Assembly (NCBI RefSeq): GCF_002844395.1
Contig: NZ_CP025197.1
Coordinates: 434,001 to 498,000, forward strand
DNA: 64,000 nt
Direction: 5' to 3'
DNA from: Acetivibrio saccincola
GTDB lineage: Bacteria > Bacillota > Clostridia > Acetivibrionales > Acetivibrionaceae
Shown here: positions 25,843 through 34,289 of the stretch, piece by piece
Layout: each line of letters begins with the position of its first letter
Position numbering within the stretch: the first letter of the stretch is position 1
Notes under the pieces: model-generated
Told to the model about the DNA's origin: nothing
Databases searched by the model: none
What the model saw: the letters and a program-made list of their open reading frames with translations, nothing else
Position numbers and translations under genes: made by a program

Positions 25843-25894
25843 TTGACATATGTCAAAAACATAGTGTATAATATAAAATAAATGACATATGTCA
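25843..25894 (+). promoter_or_regulatory. promoter bracketed by two TGACATATGTCA palindromes
   Basis: TTGACA at 25843-25848, an 18-base spacer and TATAAT at 25867-25872. A perfect 12-base palindrome TGACATATGTCA covers the -35 box (25844-25855), and an identical one lies just behind the -10 box (25883-25894), 39 bases apart. This is a classical two-operator repression layout. The regulator is unknown; the DUF134 protein encoded two genes downstream is the nearest candidate. Confidence 0.8.
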
Positions 25895-26004
25895 GAAGCA
25901 CATATTTTAATGGCATGCCATGGGAAAAAAGACCTGGTGACAGTGGCCAGGTACAGGTATTAAACTGCAACGGAAAATAAAAATAACACAAAGGTGGTGA
26001 AATT

Positions 26005-26313
26005 ATGCCAAGAGGAGACGGAACGGGGCCTATGGGAATGGGTCCGGTGACAGGACGAGGCGCAGGTTTTTGTGCCGGTTTTACAGCTCCGGGCTATGCA
26101 AATTCAGCAGGAGGATTCGGCCGGGGAAGAGGATTTAGACGGATGTTTTGTGCTACCGGCTTGCCAAGATGGGTGCACTGTGGAAACCAGAATGAAAAAG
26201 GGGCATATTTTGCATCAGATGCTGATGAAAAGGAGTTCCTTAAAAATCAGGCTAAATTTCTTGAAAGCCGGCTTGACAGTATAAAAAAGCGCCTTGAAAA
26301 ATTTAAAGACTAG
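26005..26313 (+). CDS. DUF5320-type glycine/methionine-rich small protein
   Basis: 102 residues. MPRGDGTGPMGMGPVTGRGA is the typical start of DUF5320 proteins. A glycine/arginine-rich middle (GGFGRGRGFRRMF) and a helical charged end (EKEFLKNQAKFLESRLDSIK) follow, which looks like a coiled coil. Such proteins travel with NifX/NifB-type, Mrp-type and DUF134 genes in anaerobes. Function unknown; a role in iron-sulfur or other metal cluster handling is inferred from neighbours. Strong AAGGTGG site. Confidence 0.8.
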   Translation: MPRGDGTGPMGMGPVTGRGAGFCAGFTAPGYANSAGGFGRGRGFRRMFCATGLPRWVHCGNQNEKGAYFASDADEKEFLKNQAKFLESRLDSIKKRLEKFKD

Positions 26314-26330
26314 TCCTGTTACAAATTAAA

Positions 26331-26350
26331 AGGCAGGCTGTTGCCTGCCT
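26331..26350 (+). promoter_or_regulatory. intercistronic hairpin
   Basis: AGGCAGGC and GCCTGCCT with a four-base loop, without a T tract. It may be an mRNA-stabilising or processing stem between the DUF5320 and DUF134 genes. Confidence 0.5.
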
Positions 26351-26404
26351 TGCAACAATGTGCAGCCAGATACCTGGTATTGTAAGAAGTGAGGTGAATA
26401 AAAT

Positions 26405-26758
26405 ATGCCAAGGCCGATAAAGTGGAGAAAAGTATGCAGCCTGCCTGAAAGCAACAAGTTTGGACCTCTTGATTTAAATGTGGGCGGTGAACACTGTGTA
26501 AAGATGACTGTGGATGAATATGAAGCCATAAGGCTTATTGATTTAGAGGGTTTTACCCAGGAAGAGTGTGCCAGGCAGATGAATGTGGGACGTACCACTG
26601 TTCAGGGTATTTATGCAGAAGCAAGAAAGAAAATAGCCCAGTCGCTGGTAAATGGGAAAATACTTTTAATAGAGGGCGGCGAATACAGGCTTTGTGAGGG
26701 ACTTGGAAACGGATGCGGACGGGGGTGTCGCAGACGCGGCTATAAAAGAAATTTATAA
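26405..26758 (+). CDS. DUF134-family helix-turn-helix protein
   Basis: 117 residues. [20 protein letters not shown] is the DUF134 signature start. [20 protein letters not shown] leads into the helix-turn-helix [20 protein letters not shown], a sigma-70 region-4-like reader. It ends in a cysteine/glycine-rich tail ([12 protein letters not shown]) that could bind metal. Members sit beside Mrp and DUF5320 genes; this one could bind the TGACATATGTCA palindromes upstream (inference). Ribosome site GAGGTG. Confidence 0.85.
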   Translation: MPRPIKWRKVCSLPESNKFGPLDLNVGGEHCVKMTVDEYEAIRLIDLEGFTQEECARQMNVGRTTVQGIYAEARKKIAQSLVNGKILLIEGGEYRLCEGLGNGCGRGCRRRGYKRNL

Positions 26759-26796
26759 AAAGACAGTGGATTTGATGTTTGAATAAGGAGAGAATT

Positions 26797-27621
26797 ATGA
26801 TTATAAAAACACTGGCGGAAAACACATCCATATCAAAGAAATTTGGCAGTGAGCACGGCCTTAGCCTTTATATAGAGGTAAATGATTGTAAAATTTTATT
26901 TGATACCGGGGCAAGTGAACTGTTTTTTGAAAATGCAAAAAAGATGGAAGTTGATATTTCTCATGTAGATTATTTATTAATTTCCCATGGCCACTACGAC
27001 CATGGCGGGGGACTTGAGGCTTTTTTTCGTGAAAATACAAAGGCACAGGTTTTTCTTCATCCATTGGCATTTGGAAAATACTATGCCCTGCGATCAAATG
27101 ATAAATTTGAGTATATTGGCTTAAAAGAAGAACTAAAAGAAAACAGTCAAATTGTATTTACGTCAAATAATTTTGTTATCAGGGACGGCATACGGGTGTT
27201 TTCAAATATTACCAAAACAGAGCCGCCTCCGGCATCAAATAACAGACTGTATATGGAGGAAAAGGGTAAAATGATTCAAGATACCTTTCTCCATGAGCAA
27301 AATCTTATAATTGAAGAGAATGAAAAAAACTTTTTAGTGGTAGGCTGTGCACATAACGGCATTACAAATATTTTGCAGCATTTTTATAATTTAAAAGGGT
27401 GTATGCCTGATTATGTAATAGGGGGATTTCATCTTTCCAACCGTTCAGGAGAAGACAACGAAAGCCTTGACACTGTAGGCAGGATAGGCAAATTTTTTAT
27501 GGATACCAATGGAAAATATTACACCTGCCACTGTACAGGTATAGAACCCTATAAAAGACTTAAAGCTGTTATGGGGGATAGGATTGGTTATCTGTCAGCA
27601 GGAAGTGAAATAAAAATTTAA
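26797..27621 (+). CDS. metallo-beta-lactamase-fold hydrolase
   Basis: 274 residues from ATG 26797, chosen for AAGGAGAG 6 bases before it. The metal motif LISHGHYDHGGGLEAFF sits around residue 65, with later VVGCAHNGITNILQH and GGFHLSN, and a C-terminal TCHCTGIEPYKRLKAV. The pattern fits the subfamily often annotated as dihydropterin-ribofuranosyl-aminobenzene phosphate synthase-like, found beside Mrp and NifX-type genes in anaerobes. Actual substrate unknown. Followed directly by a minisatellite. Confidence 0.8.
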   Translation: MIIKTLAENTSISKKFGSEHGLSLYIEVNDCKILFDTGASELFFENAKKMEVDISHVDYLLISHGHYDHGGGLEAFFRENTKAQVFLHPLAFGKYYALRSNDKFEYIGLKEELKENSQIVFTSNNFVIRDGIRVFSNITKTEPPPASNNRLYMEEKGKMIQDTFLHEQNLIIEENEKNFLVVGCAHNGITNILQHFYNLKGCMPDYVIGGFHLSNRSGEDNESLDTVGRIGKFFMDTNGKYYTCHCTGIEPYKRLKAVMGDRIGYLSAGSEIKI

Positions 27622-27919
27622 AGCAGGTAAAATACAATTAAAGCGGTAAAATACAATTAAAGCGGTAAAATGCAATTAAAGCAGGTAAAATACAATTAAA
27701 GCGGTAAAATGCAATTAAAGCAGGTAAAATACAATTAAAGCGGTAAAATACAATTAAAGCGGTAAAATGCAATTAAAGCAGGTAAAATACAATTAAAGCG
27801 GTAAAATGCAATTAAAGCAGGTAAAATACAATTAAAGCGGTAAAATGCAATTAAAGTGGTAAAATAAAATTAAAGCAGGTAAAATACAAGCAAAACCGGT
27901 AAAATACAAGTAAGTTCAA
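27620..27919 (+). repeat. 15-unit minisatellite between MBL and mrp genes
   Basis: Tandem 19- and 20-base units of the form AAAGC(A)GGTAAAATRCAATT: thirteen clean or near-clean and two degenerate at the right end. Unit types a (AAAGCAGG..TAC), b (AAAGCGG..TAC) and c (AAAGCGG..TGC) run a-b-c-a-c, a-b-c-a-c, a-c and so on, so two copies of a 97-base higher-order repeat stand head to tail (27620-27716 and 27717-27813). It contains the last bases of the upstream stop codon. Confidence 0.9.
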
Positions 27920-27962
27920 AATTAAGCACAACAAAATTATAAGAAAAAGGGGAGCTAAGATT

Positions 27963-28844
27963 ATGAGTGAAAAATGTAATCAAGGTTGTGGCAGTTGCAC
28001 AGAGAACTGTGCAGAAATAAAAGAAAATGCAGAACAAGAAAGAAATGCAAAGTTAAAAGAAAATGCAAAATCTAAAGAAAAGCACAATGATTTTTCCGAA
28101 AAACCCCATGAAATGAGCAGAATCAAAAAAGTTATTGGGATTGTAAGCGGTAAGGGAGGTGTGGGTAAATCCCTGGTAACCTCCATGCTTGCAGTTACAA
28201 TGAAAAGGCTGGGTTATAACAGCGCTGTTTTAGATGCGGACGTTACAGGACCTTCAATTCCAAAAGCCTTTGGTATCAAAGAAAAAGCATCAGGCTGTGA
28301 ATTTGGACTGTTCCCTGTTAAAACCAAGACAGGTATTGATATCATGTCCATTAATTTACTTTTAGAAAATGATACCGATCCTGTGGTGTGGAGAGGACCT
28401 ATAATTGGCAATACAGTAAAGCAGTTCTGGACGGATGTTATATGGAGTGATGTGGATTTTATGTTCATTGATATGCCCCCGGGAACCGGCGATGTACCTC
28501 TTACGGTGTTTCAGTCCATTGCCGTTGACGGGATTATCATTGTTACTTCGCCCCAGGAACTGGTATCAATGATTGTATCAAAAGCAGTTAAAATGGCTGA
28601 GCTTATGCATATTTCTATCATTGGTCTGGTGGAGAATATGTCCTATTTTAAATGTCCGGACTGTGGCGGCAAACACAAAATTTTTGGGGACAGCCATATT
28701 GACGAAATTGCCCAAAAGCACAATTTAAAGGTGCTTGCAAAAATTCCAATTGATCCGAAGATCTCTGCTGCCTGTGATAAAGGCATGATAGAGCTATTTG
28801 AGGGCAATTGGCTTGACCCTGTTGCAAAGATATTAGGGGGTTAA
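27963..28844 (+). CDS. Mrp/NBP35-type iron-sulfur carrier ATPase
   Basis: 293 residues. An N-terminal cysteine cluster (CNQGCGSCTENC, residues 5-16) and a charged lysine/glutamate linker come first. Then a deviant P-loop ATPase of the MinD/Mrp family: SGKGGVGKSLVTSM near residue 62, DADVTGPSIPKAFG, and DMPPGTGDVPLTVFQ. A CPDCGGKHKIFG loop near residue 238 is the usual bridging cysteine pair. Mrp proteins carry and insert Fe-S clusters in the cytoplasm. The gene is fourth in the DUF5320-DUF134-MBL series but separated by the minisatellite. Start behind AAAAAGGGGAG. Confidence 0.9.
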   Translation: MSEKCNQGCGSCTENCAEIKENAEQERNAKLKENAKSKEKHNDFSEKPHEMSRIKKVIGIVSGKGGVGKSLVTSMLAVTMKRLGYNSAVLDADVTGPSIPKAFGIKEKASGCEFGLFPVKTKTGIDIMSINLLLENDTDPVVWRGPIIGNTVKQFWTDVIWSDVDFMFIDMPPGTGDVPLTVFQSIAVDGIIIVTSPQELVSMIVSKAVKMAELMHISIIGLVENMSYFKCPDCGGKHKIFGDSHIDEIAQKHNLKVLAKIPIDPKISAACDKGMIELFEGNWLDPVAKILGG

Positions 28845-28860
28845 TGTAGTATGCTGATAG

Positions 28861-28900
28861 ATAGTGCTTACATCATAAGGTGTAGGTACTATTTATTTTT
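28861..28900 (+). terminator. terminator after mrp
   Basis: ATAGTGCTTACA pairs with TGTAGGTACTAT (10 of 12) around an eight-base loop and is followed by TTATTTTT. Confidence 0.7.
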
Positions 28901-28999
28901 ACATATAAAGAAAAAAGTATAGGCAGATAAAAATACTGCGTTCCCGTTGAACTTGCGACGGACCGGCAAATATCATCTCCCGCAAAACTATACAATATA

Positions 29000-30712
29000 C
29001 TATTGTTTTAATTCTTCATGGCGCTTAATTTTTTTTGTTGTTGTTTTAATAAACTCCTCTTCCTGAATGCTGATTTCCTTAACATGTTTATAACTTACCA
29101 GAGCATTATTTACATTTCTAACCTCTTTTTCAATAATCTTTTCCACAGATTCATCCGGGATAAGGTTATTTTCTTTATCTTCTTTTATTTTGTCGATATC
29201 GGGAACTATTTTTACACATATTACTGTATCGCCGTCAGACTGGCCTTTTCCATAAACCAAAGACTCCTTGATATACGGGCTTCTGTTTAACAAAGTTTCT
29301 ATTTCCTCAGGGAAAACATTTTTTCCGTTTCCGGTGATAATTACGTTCTTTTTGCGTCCGGTAATATGAATGAATCCGTCTTCATCGAGAAAACCGCTGT
29401 CACCTGTGTAAAACCATCCGTCCCTGATAGCTTCTTTTGTGGCCTCAGAATTTTCGTAATAGCCCAGCATAACATTTCCGCCTTTACACTTAATTTCACC
29501 GATGCCGTCTTCATCAGGACTGTCAATTTCAACCCGGACATTTGGAAGTGGCAGTCCGGCAGCCTCATCTTTATAGTAAACATCACGGTTTAGTGCAACT
29601 ATAGGAGCACATTCAGTAAGACCATATCCTTGTATTAATGATATACCAAGTTCCCTAAACCCCTTAGCTATCTGAGGGTCAATACCTGCAGCACCGCTGA
29701 TTAGCAGCCTTATATGCCCGCCTAAAGCCTCATGAATTTCTTTGAATATTTTTTTGCGAATATCAATTCCAATTTTAGCTAAAGCATTGCTAAGCTTAAT
29801 TGCAAACTTAATCTTTTTCTCTCCCTTTGATTTTATGGCCTTGTTCATTATTTGACGGTACATGGATTCAAAAATCAAAGGCACTCCCAACATAATTGTA
29901 GTCTTGGATTCTTTAAGGTTTTTAACTATATGACGTAATCCTTCACAATATGCAATGGTACAGCCCCTGTATATCTGACACAAAAAACCGCAGGTACATT
30001 CATAGGTGTGGTGAATAGGGAGCACTGATAAAAATGTATCCTTTTCATCAATATAAACCATGGAACACATACCTTTTAAATTTTCCACTATATTTTTGTG
30101 AGACAGCATAACAGCCTTGGCAGTGTCGGTAGTTCCAGAAGTAAAGAGAAGTATGCTCATTTCTTCAGCATCTATTTTTGTATCAATAAACTCACGTCTT
30201 CCTTCTTCTAAAAGTTTATGCCCCTTTTGTAAAAGTAAATGGAATGATAATATGTTTCCCTGGTTTTCTTCCCTGTCCATACTGATAAAATATCTTATGG
30301 AAGTGTCTTTTTCACAAAGAGGCTCTATTTTATCCCTGACACTGTCTGAGTAGATAATGGCATCTGCCTTAGAGCGTTTTAGAAGTAGTTCAATTTCGTT
30401 TGCAGGAAGTTCTTTATCTAAAGGCACAATAACCCCTGTCCCGTTTACAGCTGAAAGATATGTGATAGACCATTCATAGCGATTTTCACCTATTAGAGCA
30501 ATTTTCTTATTTTTAAGTCCAAGGTCAATAAAAGCCGTTCCCATGGCGTCTACATCGGATTTATACTGTTTATATGATATGGGAAAATATTGGGATTTGC
30601 CCTTTGGTTTTGATAAAAAAGCCGCCTTGTCCCCGTATATCTCCGCACTGGAATTTAGCATATCCTTTAAATCCTTAATAGGTCTTACTTCATATAACTT
30701 ACTGTTTTTCAT
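29000..30712 (-). CDS. AMP-forming acyl-CoA synthetase (FadD-like)
   Basis: 570 residues of the adenylate-forming enzyme family. The phosphate-binding loop is LLFTSGTTDTAKAVMLSHKN, where the usual G-x-P-K is altered. VLPIHHTYEC follows, then IRLLISGAAGIDP, IQGYGLTECAPIV, GWFYTGDSGFLDEDGFIHIT and GRKKNVIITGNGKNVFPEEI. The C-terminal lysine region is KTTTKKIKRHEE. It activates a carboxylic acid, most likely a fatty acid, to its CoA thioester in the cytoplasm. Monocistronic on the minus strand, with a GGAGG-type site (AGGTAAAATT) before the start. Substrate not deducible. Confidence 0.88.
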   Translation of the reverse strand: MKNSKLYEVRPIKDLKDMLNSSAEIYGDKAAFLSKPKGKSQYFPISYKQYKSDVDAMGTAFIDLGLKNKKIALIGENRYEWSITYLSAVNGTGVIVPLDKELPANEIELLLKRSKADAIIYSDSVRDKIEPLCEKDTSIRYFISMDREENQGNILSFHLLLQKGHKLLEEGRREFIDTKIDAEEMSILLFTSGTTDTAKAVMLSHKNIVENLKGMCSMVYIDEKDTFLSVLPIHHTYECTCGFLCQIYRGCTIAYCEGLRHIVKNLKESKTTIMLGVPLIFESMYRQIMNKAIKSKGEKKIKFAIKLSNALAKIGIDIRKKIFKEIHEALGGHIRLLISGAAGIDPQIAKGFRELGISLIQGYGLTECAPIVALNRDVYYKDEAAGLPLPNVRVEIDSPDEDGIGEIKCKGGNVMLGYYENSEATKEAIRDGWFYTGDSGFLDEDGFIHITGRKKNVIITGNGKNVFPEEIETLLNRSPYIKESLVYGKGQSDGDTVICVKIVPDIDKIKEDKENNLIPDESVEKIIEKEVRNVNNALVSYKHVKEISIQEEEFIKTTTKKIKRHEELKQ

Positions 30713-30916
30713 TATAATTTTACCTCCACAAAATAGGTTGTACCCTAGTAAAGTTTTTCTGTAAAGCTTTAATAATAATTATTATACAATACTATCAGCA
30801 AAAAATCTTTAAAAAATGATTGGATTTATTTATTAGTATAAAATTATGCAAGTACTAAAAGTTATATACAAACCAAAAGTTTATCCAATCAAAGGAATTT
30901 TTACAGAAGATTTTAT

Positions 30917-30954
30917 TTAAGGTTAATTTAAGGTTTATCTAAGGGTGGTTAAAG
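30917..30954 (+). promoter_or_regulatory. 11-bp-spaced TTAAGG repeats, likely response-regulator site
   Basis: TTAAGG at 30917 and 30928 and CTAAGG at 30939, exactly 11 bases apart, with a weaker TTAAAG at 30949. This is the usual binding pattern of OmpR/PhoB-type regulators, one per helical turn. It stands just before the ABC-transporter operon that also encodes such a regulator at 33613. Confidence 0.6.
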
Positions 30955-30988
30955 ACACATATTTTATAATGTATTTGAGGTGATAAAA

Positions 30989-31687
30989 ATGATACTCAAA
31001 ATGAAAGGAATAAAAAAATCCTTTGGAAAAAAGAAAATATTCACCAATTTAAATATTGCACTTAAAAAGGGTGAGGTATTTGCCCTGATAGGTCCTAACG
31101 GCGTTGGAAAAACCACTCTTATGCGGATAATACTTGAGTGGGATAAGGATTTTGAAGGGGAGTATTTTAAAGAAGAGGGGGTTAAGATAGGGTATTCACC
31201 GGAAACCCCTGTGTTTCCGGAAATATTAACAGGCCGCAAGGTATTGGAATACTACATGGAAGTAAGGGAAATGAAAAAGTCCGTATACAGAAAAGAAAGT
31301 GTAAATTTAATGGAAAGAGTAGGTCTTGTACTTAGTAAAGATACATTGGTTAAAAATTATTCTAAAGGAATGAAGCAAAGGCTTGCAGTTGCCCAGTCCC
31401 TAATAGGAGACCCGGATATACTTTTACTGGACGAACCTTCTGCAGGGCAGGATTTTCTAGGTCAGCAGCAAATGCAGGATTTGATAGGGGAATTAAAAAA
31501 AGAAGGAAAGGCCATAATGCTAAACTCCCACCTGCTTTATGACGTGGAAAGGGTTGCGGACAGAGGGATTATCATAATGGATGAAAGTGTATATAGGGAA
31601 TTTACAAAAGAGGATTTTAAAAGTACTACACTGGCGGATATGTTTATTGAAACGGCAAAGGAGGTAAAGCATGAAAGCTGTAATTAA
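30989..31687 (+). CDS. ABC transporter ATP-binding protein
   Basis: 232 residues from ATG 30989, 7 bases after GAGGTG; an in-frame GTG at 30980 is less likely. It has Walker A IGPNGVGKTTLMR, signature YSKGMKQRLAVAQ, Walker B DILLLDEPSAGQD and the switch histidine in LNSHLL. It overlaps the permease gene by 17 bases. Together they form an exporter-type ABC system resembling those of peptide-antibiotic resistance or bacteriocin immunity. Cargo unknown. Confidence 0.9.
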   Translation: MILKMKGIKKSFGKKKIFTNLNIALKKGEVFALIGPNGVGKTTLMRIILEWDKDFEGEYFKEEGVKIGYSPETPVFPEILTGRKVLEYYMEVREMKKSVYRKESVNLMERVGLVLSKDTLVKNYSKGMKQRLAVAQSLIGDPDILLLDEPSAGQDFLGQQQMQDLIGELKKEGKAIMLNSHLLYDVERVADRGIIIMDESVYREFTKEDFKSTTLADMFIETAKEVKHESCN

Positions 31688-32453
31688 ACTGCATTTAAAA
31701 GAAAATATAAAGAAGAATTCGTTTATAATTTTTGGAATATTAGGAACCATAATAACACTTATAGTTTTGTTTCAGCTAGAGTTTAGTGTAAACGGGGTTC
31801 AGGCCACTTCAGACCATGCCGTTTACGGGATTCAATGGAAGATACTTTCTGTTATTGCGTCCTTAGCGGGTGTTTCCATATCCATGAATATTATATCAAA
31901 TCACAGGCAGGGAACCAAAAGGGAACTCCTGAAACTGCACGGTTTGACTCTTGAAAAACAGTATTTAAGTTTAATTTCCGGGAATGTAATAGTTACTTCT
32001 TTAATGGCTTTGATTTTTTGTACAGGCATGTTTATTCAAATAATTATTAAAGGCGGGAACATAACTGTTTTAGGCTTTATAACCGCTGTATTTCTCTACC
32101 TCCTTACAATAATGACTTTAACGGTATTGGTATCACTGCTGACATTGATACTGCCCTCCGCTGTGGCTGCCCTTTTGGGGGTGTTGGCAGTTGCTTTAGG
32201 AAGCGTAAGAGGGACTTTACAGCTTTTAGTAGGAAATAAAGGCGGGATGTTTGGCAGTGTGGCAGGTTTTTTTCTAAAACTTATCCCCCCTCTTGACCAG
32301 TTTGGAAATCTAATCAGGGATTTTTTTATGTGGGAGTTTTTTGACCATGGGAAATTATACTACGGCAAATTATTTGGCAGCTTGTTTTACCTGTGGGCTT
32401 TGATAGGAATTACGTACCTTACAGTCAAGGTGGTGGCGAGAAATGAAAACTAA
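31671..32453 (+). CDS. ABC transporter permease (ABC-2 type)
   Basis: 260 residues with about six membrane segments: FIIFGILGTIITLIVLFQL, then ILSVIASLAGVSISMNII, VIVTSLMALIFCTGMF, FITAVFLYLLTIMTLTVLVS, SAVAALLGVLAVALG and LWALIGITYLTVKV. No P-loop. It partners the overlapping ATPase gene. The end overlaps the next gene by 11 bases, so all three are one translational unit. Confidence 0.85.
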   Translation: MKAVIKLHLKENIKKNSFIIFGILGTIITLIVLFQLEFSVNGVQATSDHAVYGIQWKILSVIASLAGVSISMNIISNHRQGTKRELLKLHGLTLEKQYLSLISGNVIVTSLMALIFCTGMFIQIIIKGGNITVLGFITAVFLYLLTIMTLTVLVSLLTLILPSAVAALLGVLAVALGSVRGTLQLLVGNKGGMFGSVAGFFLKLIPPLDQFGNLIRDFFMWEFFDHGKLYYGKLFGSLFYLWALIGITYLTVKVVARNEN

Positions 32454-33432
32454 ATTAATTTATTTACTGACAGGAATAGTTTTAGTTTCAGGGATGTACT
32501 TTACCAAAACAGATGATATGGATAAAGATACCCTGGTATTAATAGAAAAGGCATTGGAAATAGATTCAAAGCTGGAATTGTGGCCAGGGTACAAACTTGG
32601 CAAATACCCTATAGATGTTAATTATGAAAATGTGGAATTTAGATACTTTAAAGGGGATATAATTGAAAAAAAACCTACTTTAGAAGTATTGGCATTTACC
32701 GCCTGGGTTGAAGAAGGGCAGCCTGTGGTTAAAGTACTGCCTGAATCAATGCTGAGTCAGGTTCTTAACGTTATGGGGAATATGAGCAGTGAGAAAATGG
32801 AATATCATTATATTAAAGCCCTTTTTCATGAAGGTTTTCATGCTTTTCAAATTGAAAGGGGCATTATATCAGATATAGATAGTTTTCAGGCAAATAATGA
32901 ATTTGAAGCAAACAATATACATAAAACAAATAATTCACCTGAATTAAATCCCCATAGTGAAGATAATAAAGAAAATTCAAGTTCTTATGAAAAATTTTTA
33001 AATATACTGTACCTGCTGGATAATGACATTAAATATCGTAAGCTGTGGACGGAAGAAGAGAAAAGTCTGATGGATTATTTTAAGAACAATAATAAAGAAG
33101 GCTGGGTGAAATGCCATAATAGAAGAGTAAAATATCTAAAAGAAGTTTTGGGGGATGATTTTGATTTTTATATTAAAATGGAAAATGACAGGGAGCTGGT
33201 GGAGGGGACAGCTCGGTACATAGAAGATAAAATTATGGACATTCTGACGGGAAAAGTTGACGAAATTTCCGTTAGTGTAATATACTCAAAAGGAGTTTCA
33301 AAATTTTATACCACAGGAAGAATAAAATGCCTGATTCTTGATAAGAACAGCAACTTTCAAGACAATGACTGGAAAGAAAACTTATTTAATTCTCAGAGTA
33401 CATTAACGGATTTATTGATGCATCCTTATTAG
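32443..33432 (+). CDS. membrane-anchored HExxH protein, putative metalloprotease
   Basis: 329 residues. One N-terminal membrane segment (LIYLLTGIVLVSGMYF) is followed by an external domain. It has FHEGFHAFQIE at about residue 128, an HExxH zinc-protease motif, and ELVEGTARYIEDK near residue 250, where a third metal ligand could come from the glutamate. Between them lies an asparagine-rich variable loop (NNEFEANNIHKTNNS). I do not recognise the family. Position in an ABC-exporter/two-component operon suggests processing or sensing of an exported peptide. Overlaps the permease gene by 11 bases. Confidence 0.6.
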   Translation: MKTKLIYLLTGIVLVSGMYFTKTDDMDKDTLVLIEKALEIDSKLELWPGYKLGKYPIDVNYENVEFRYFKGDIIEKKPTLEVLAFTAWVEEGQPVVKVLPESMLSQVLNVMGNMSSEKMEYHYIKALFHEGFHAFQIERGIISDIDSFQANNEFEANNIHKTNNSPELNPHSEDNKENSSSYEKFLNILYLLDNDIKYRKLWTEEEKSLMDYFKNNNKEGWVKCHNRRVKYLKEVLGDDFDFYIKMENDRELVEGTARYIEDKIMDILTGKVDEISVSVIYSKGVSKFYTTGRIKCLILDKNSNFQDNDWKENLFNSQSTLTDLLMHPY

Positions 33433-33612
33433 CATATTTTCATTAATACATCTTTATTAATTACCAGTATATCTATTAGCACTTTTATTAGTGCATCTAT
33501 TAATGTATCTACTAATGTATATATTGATGAATCTAATAATGCATCTTTATTTTTATCAATACATTGACAGATTTACTGCTTTACTATAAATTAAGGGAAA
33601 AGGGGTGAGCAT
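33433..33612. repeat. AT-rich degenerate repeats
   Basis: Imperfect repeats of the type TATTAATGCATCT or TACTAATGTAT occur six to eight times between 33437 and 33570. No gene. The regulator gene starts behind GGGGTGAG at 33602. Confidence 0.5.
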
Positions 33613-34288
33613 TTGAAAGATACAATAATGATTGTTGACGACTCTAAAGAACTTAGAAAGGTTATAAAACTATATTTAGAGAATGCCGGCTATGAAACAA
33701 TTGAAGCAGAAAACGGAAAAATGGCTTTGGAAATATTAAAAGAAAAAGATATATCCCTTATGATTCTTGATATAATGATGCCTGAGATGGACGGATTTGA
33801 AGTGCTGGATGCTTTAGGAGAGGACAGAAAATTTCCGGTTATATTTCTTTCTGCCAGGGGAAAAGTGGAGGACAAAATTAAAGGCCTTAATTTAGGCGGT
33901 GATGATTATATATCCAAGCCCTTTGATCCGGGTGAAGTTGTGGCAAGGGTTATGGCAGTCCTTCGCAGAAATCAAAGAAGTATGAAAAAACAAATAGTAG
34001 TGGGTTCCCTTAAATGGGATGTGGAAAACAGGGTGGTATATTTAGGAGACAAAATTCTTGAGCTGAGGGCAAAGGAATATAAACTGCTTACATTGTTTAT
34101 AGAGGCCGGGCAAGGTGTTTACCAAGCAGGAAATATATGAATATTTGTGGGATGAGCCGTATTTTCGAGATGACAACACCATAATGGTGCATATAAGCAA
34201 TTTGAGGGATAAAATAGAAGGTGAACCCAACACCCCAAAAATTTTAACCATAAGGGGTTTGGGGTATATGATGGATGAAGGGTGTTGA
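33613..34288 (+). pseudogene. OmpR-type response regulator, frameshifted
   Basis: TTG start. The receiver domain is normal (MIVDDSKELRK, LMILDIMMPEMDGF with the phospho-aspartate near residue 55, SKPFDPGEV). A winged-helix domain begins with LRAKEYKLLTLFIEAG but runs into a TGA at 34138 after a one-base indel near 34105. The other frame continues exactly: VFTKQEIYEYLWDEPYF, TIMVHISNLRDKIEG and ILTIRGLGYMMDE. The joined protein would have about 225 residues, the family norm. The recognition helix is lost in the truncated form. The likely target is the TTAAGG repeat site at 30917. Confidence 0.85.
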
Positions 34289-34289
34289 C

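Noticed and set aside
27620-27919. CRISPR-like array
   Set aside because: Units are 19-20 bases in direct contact without spacers, and no cas gene is near. It is a minisatellite.
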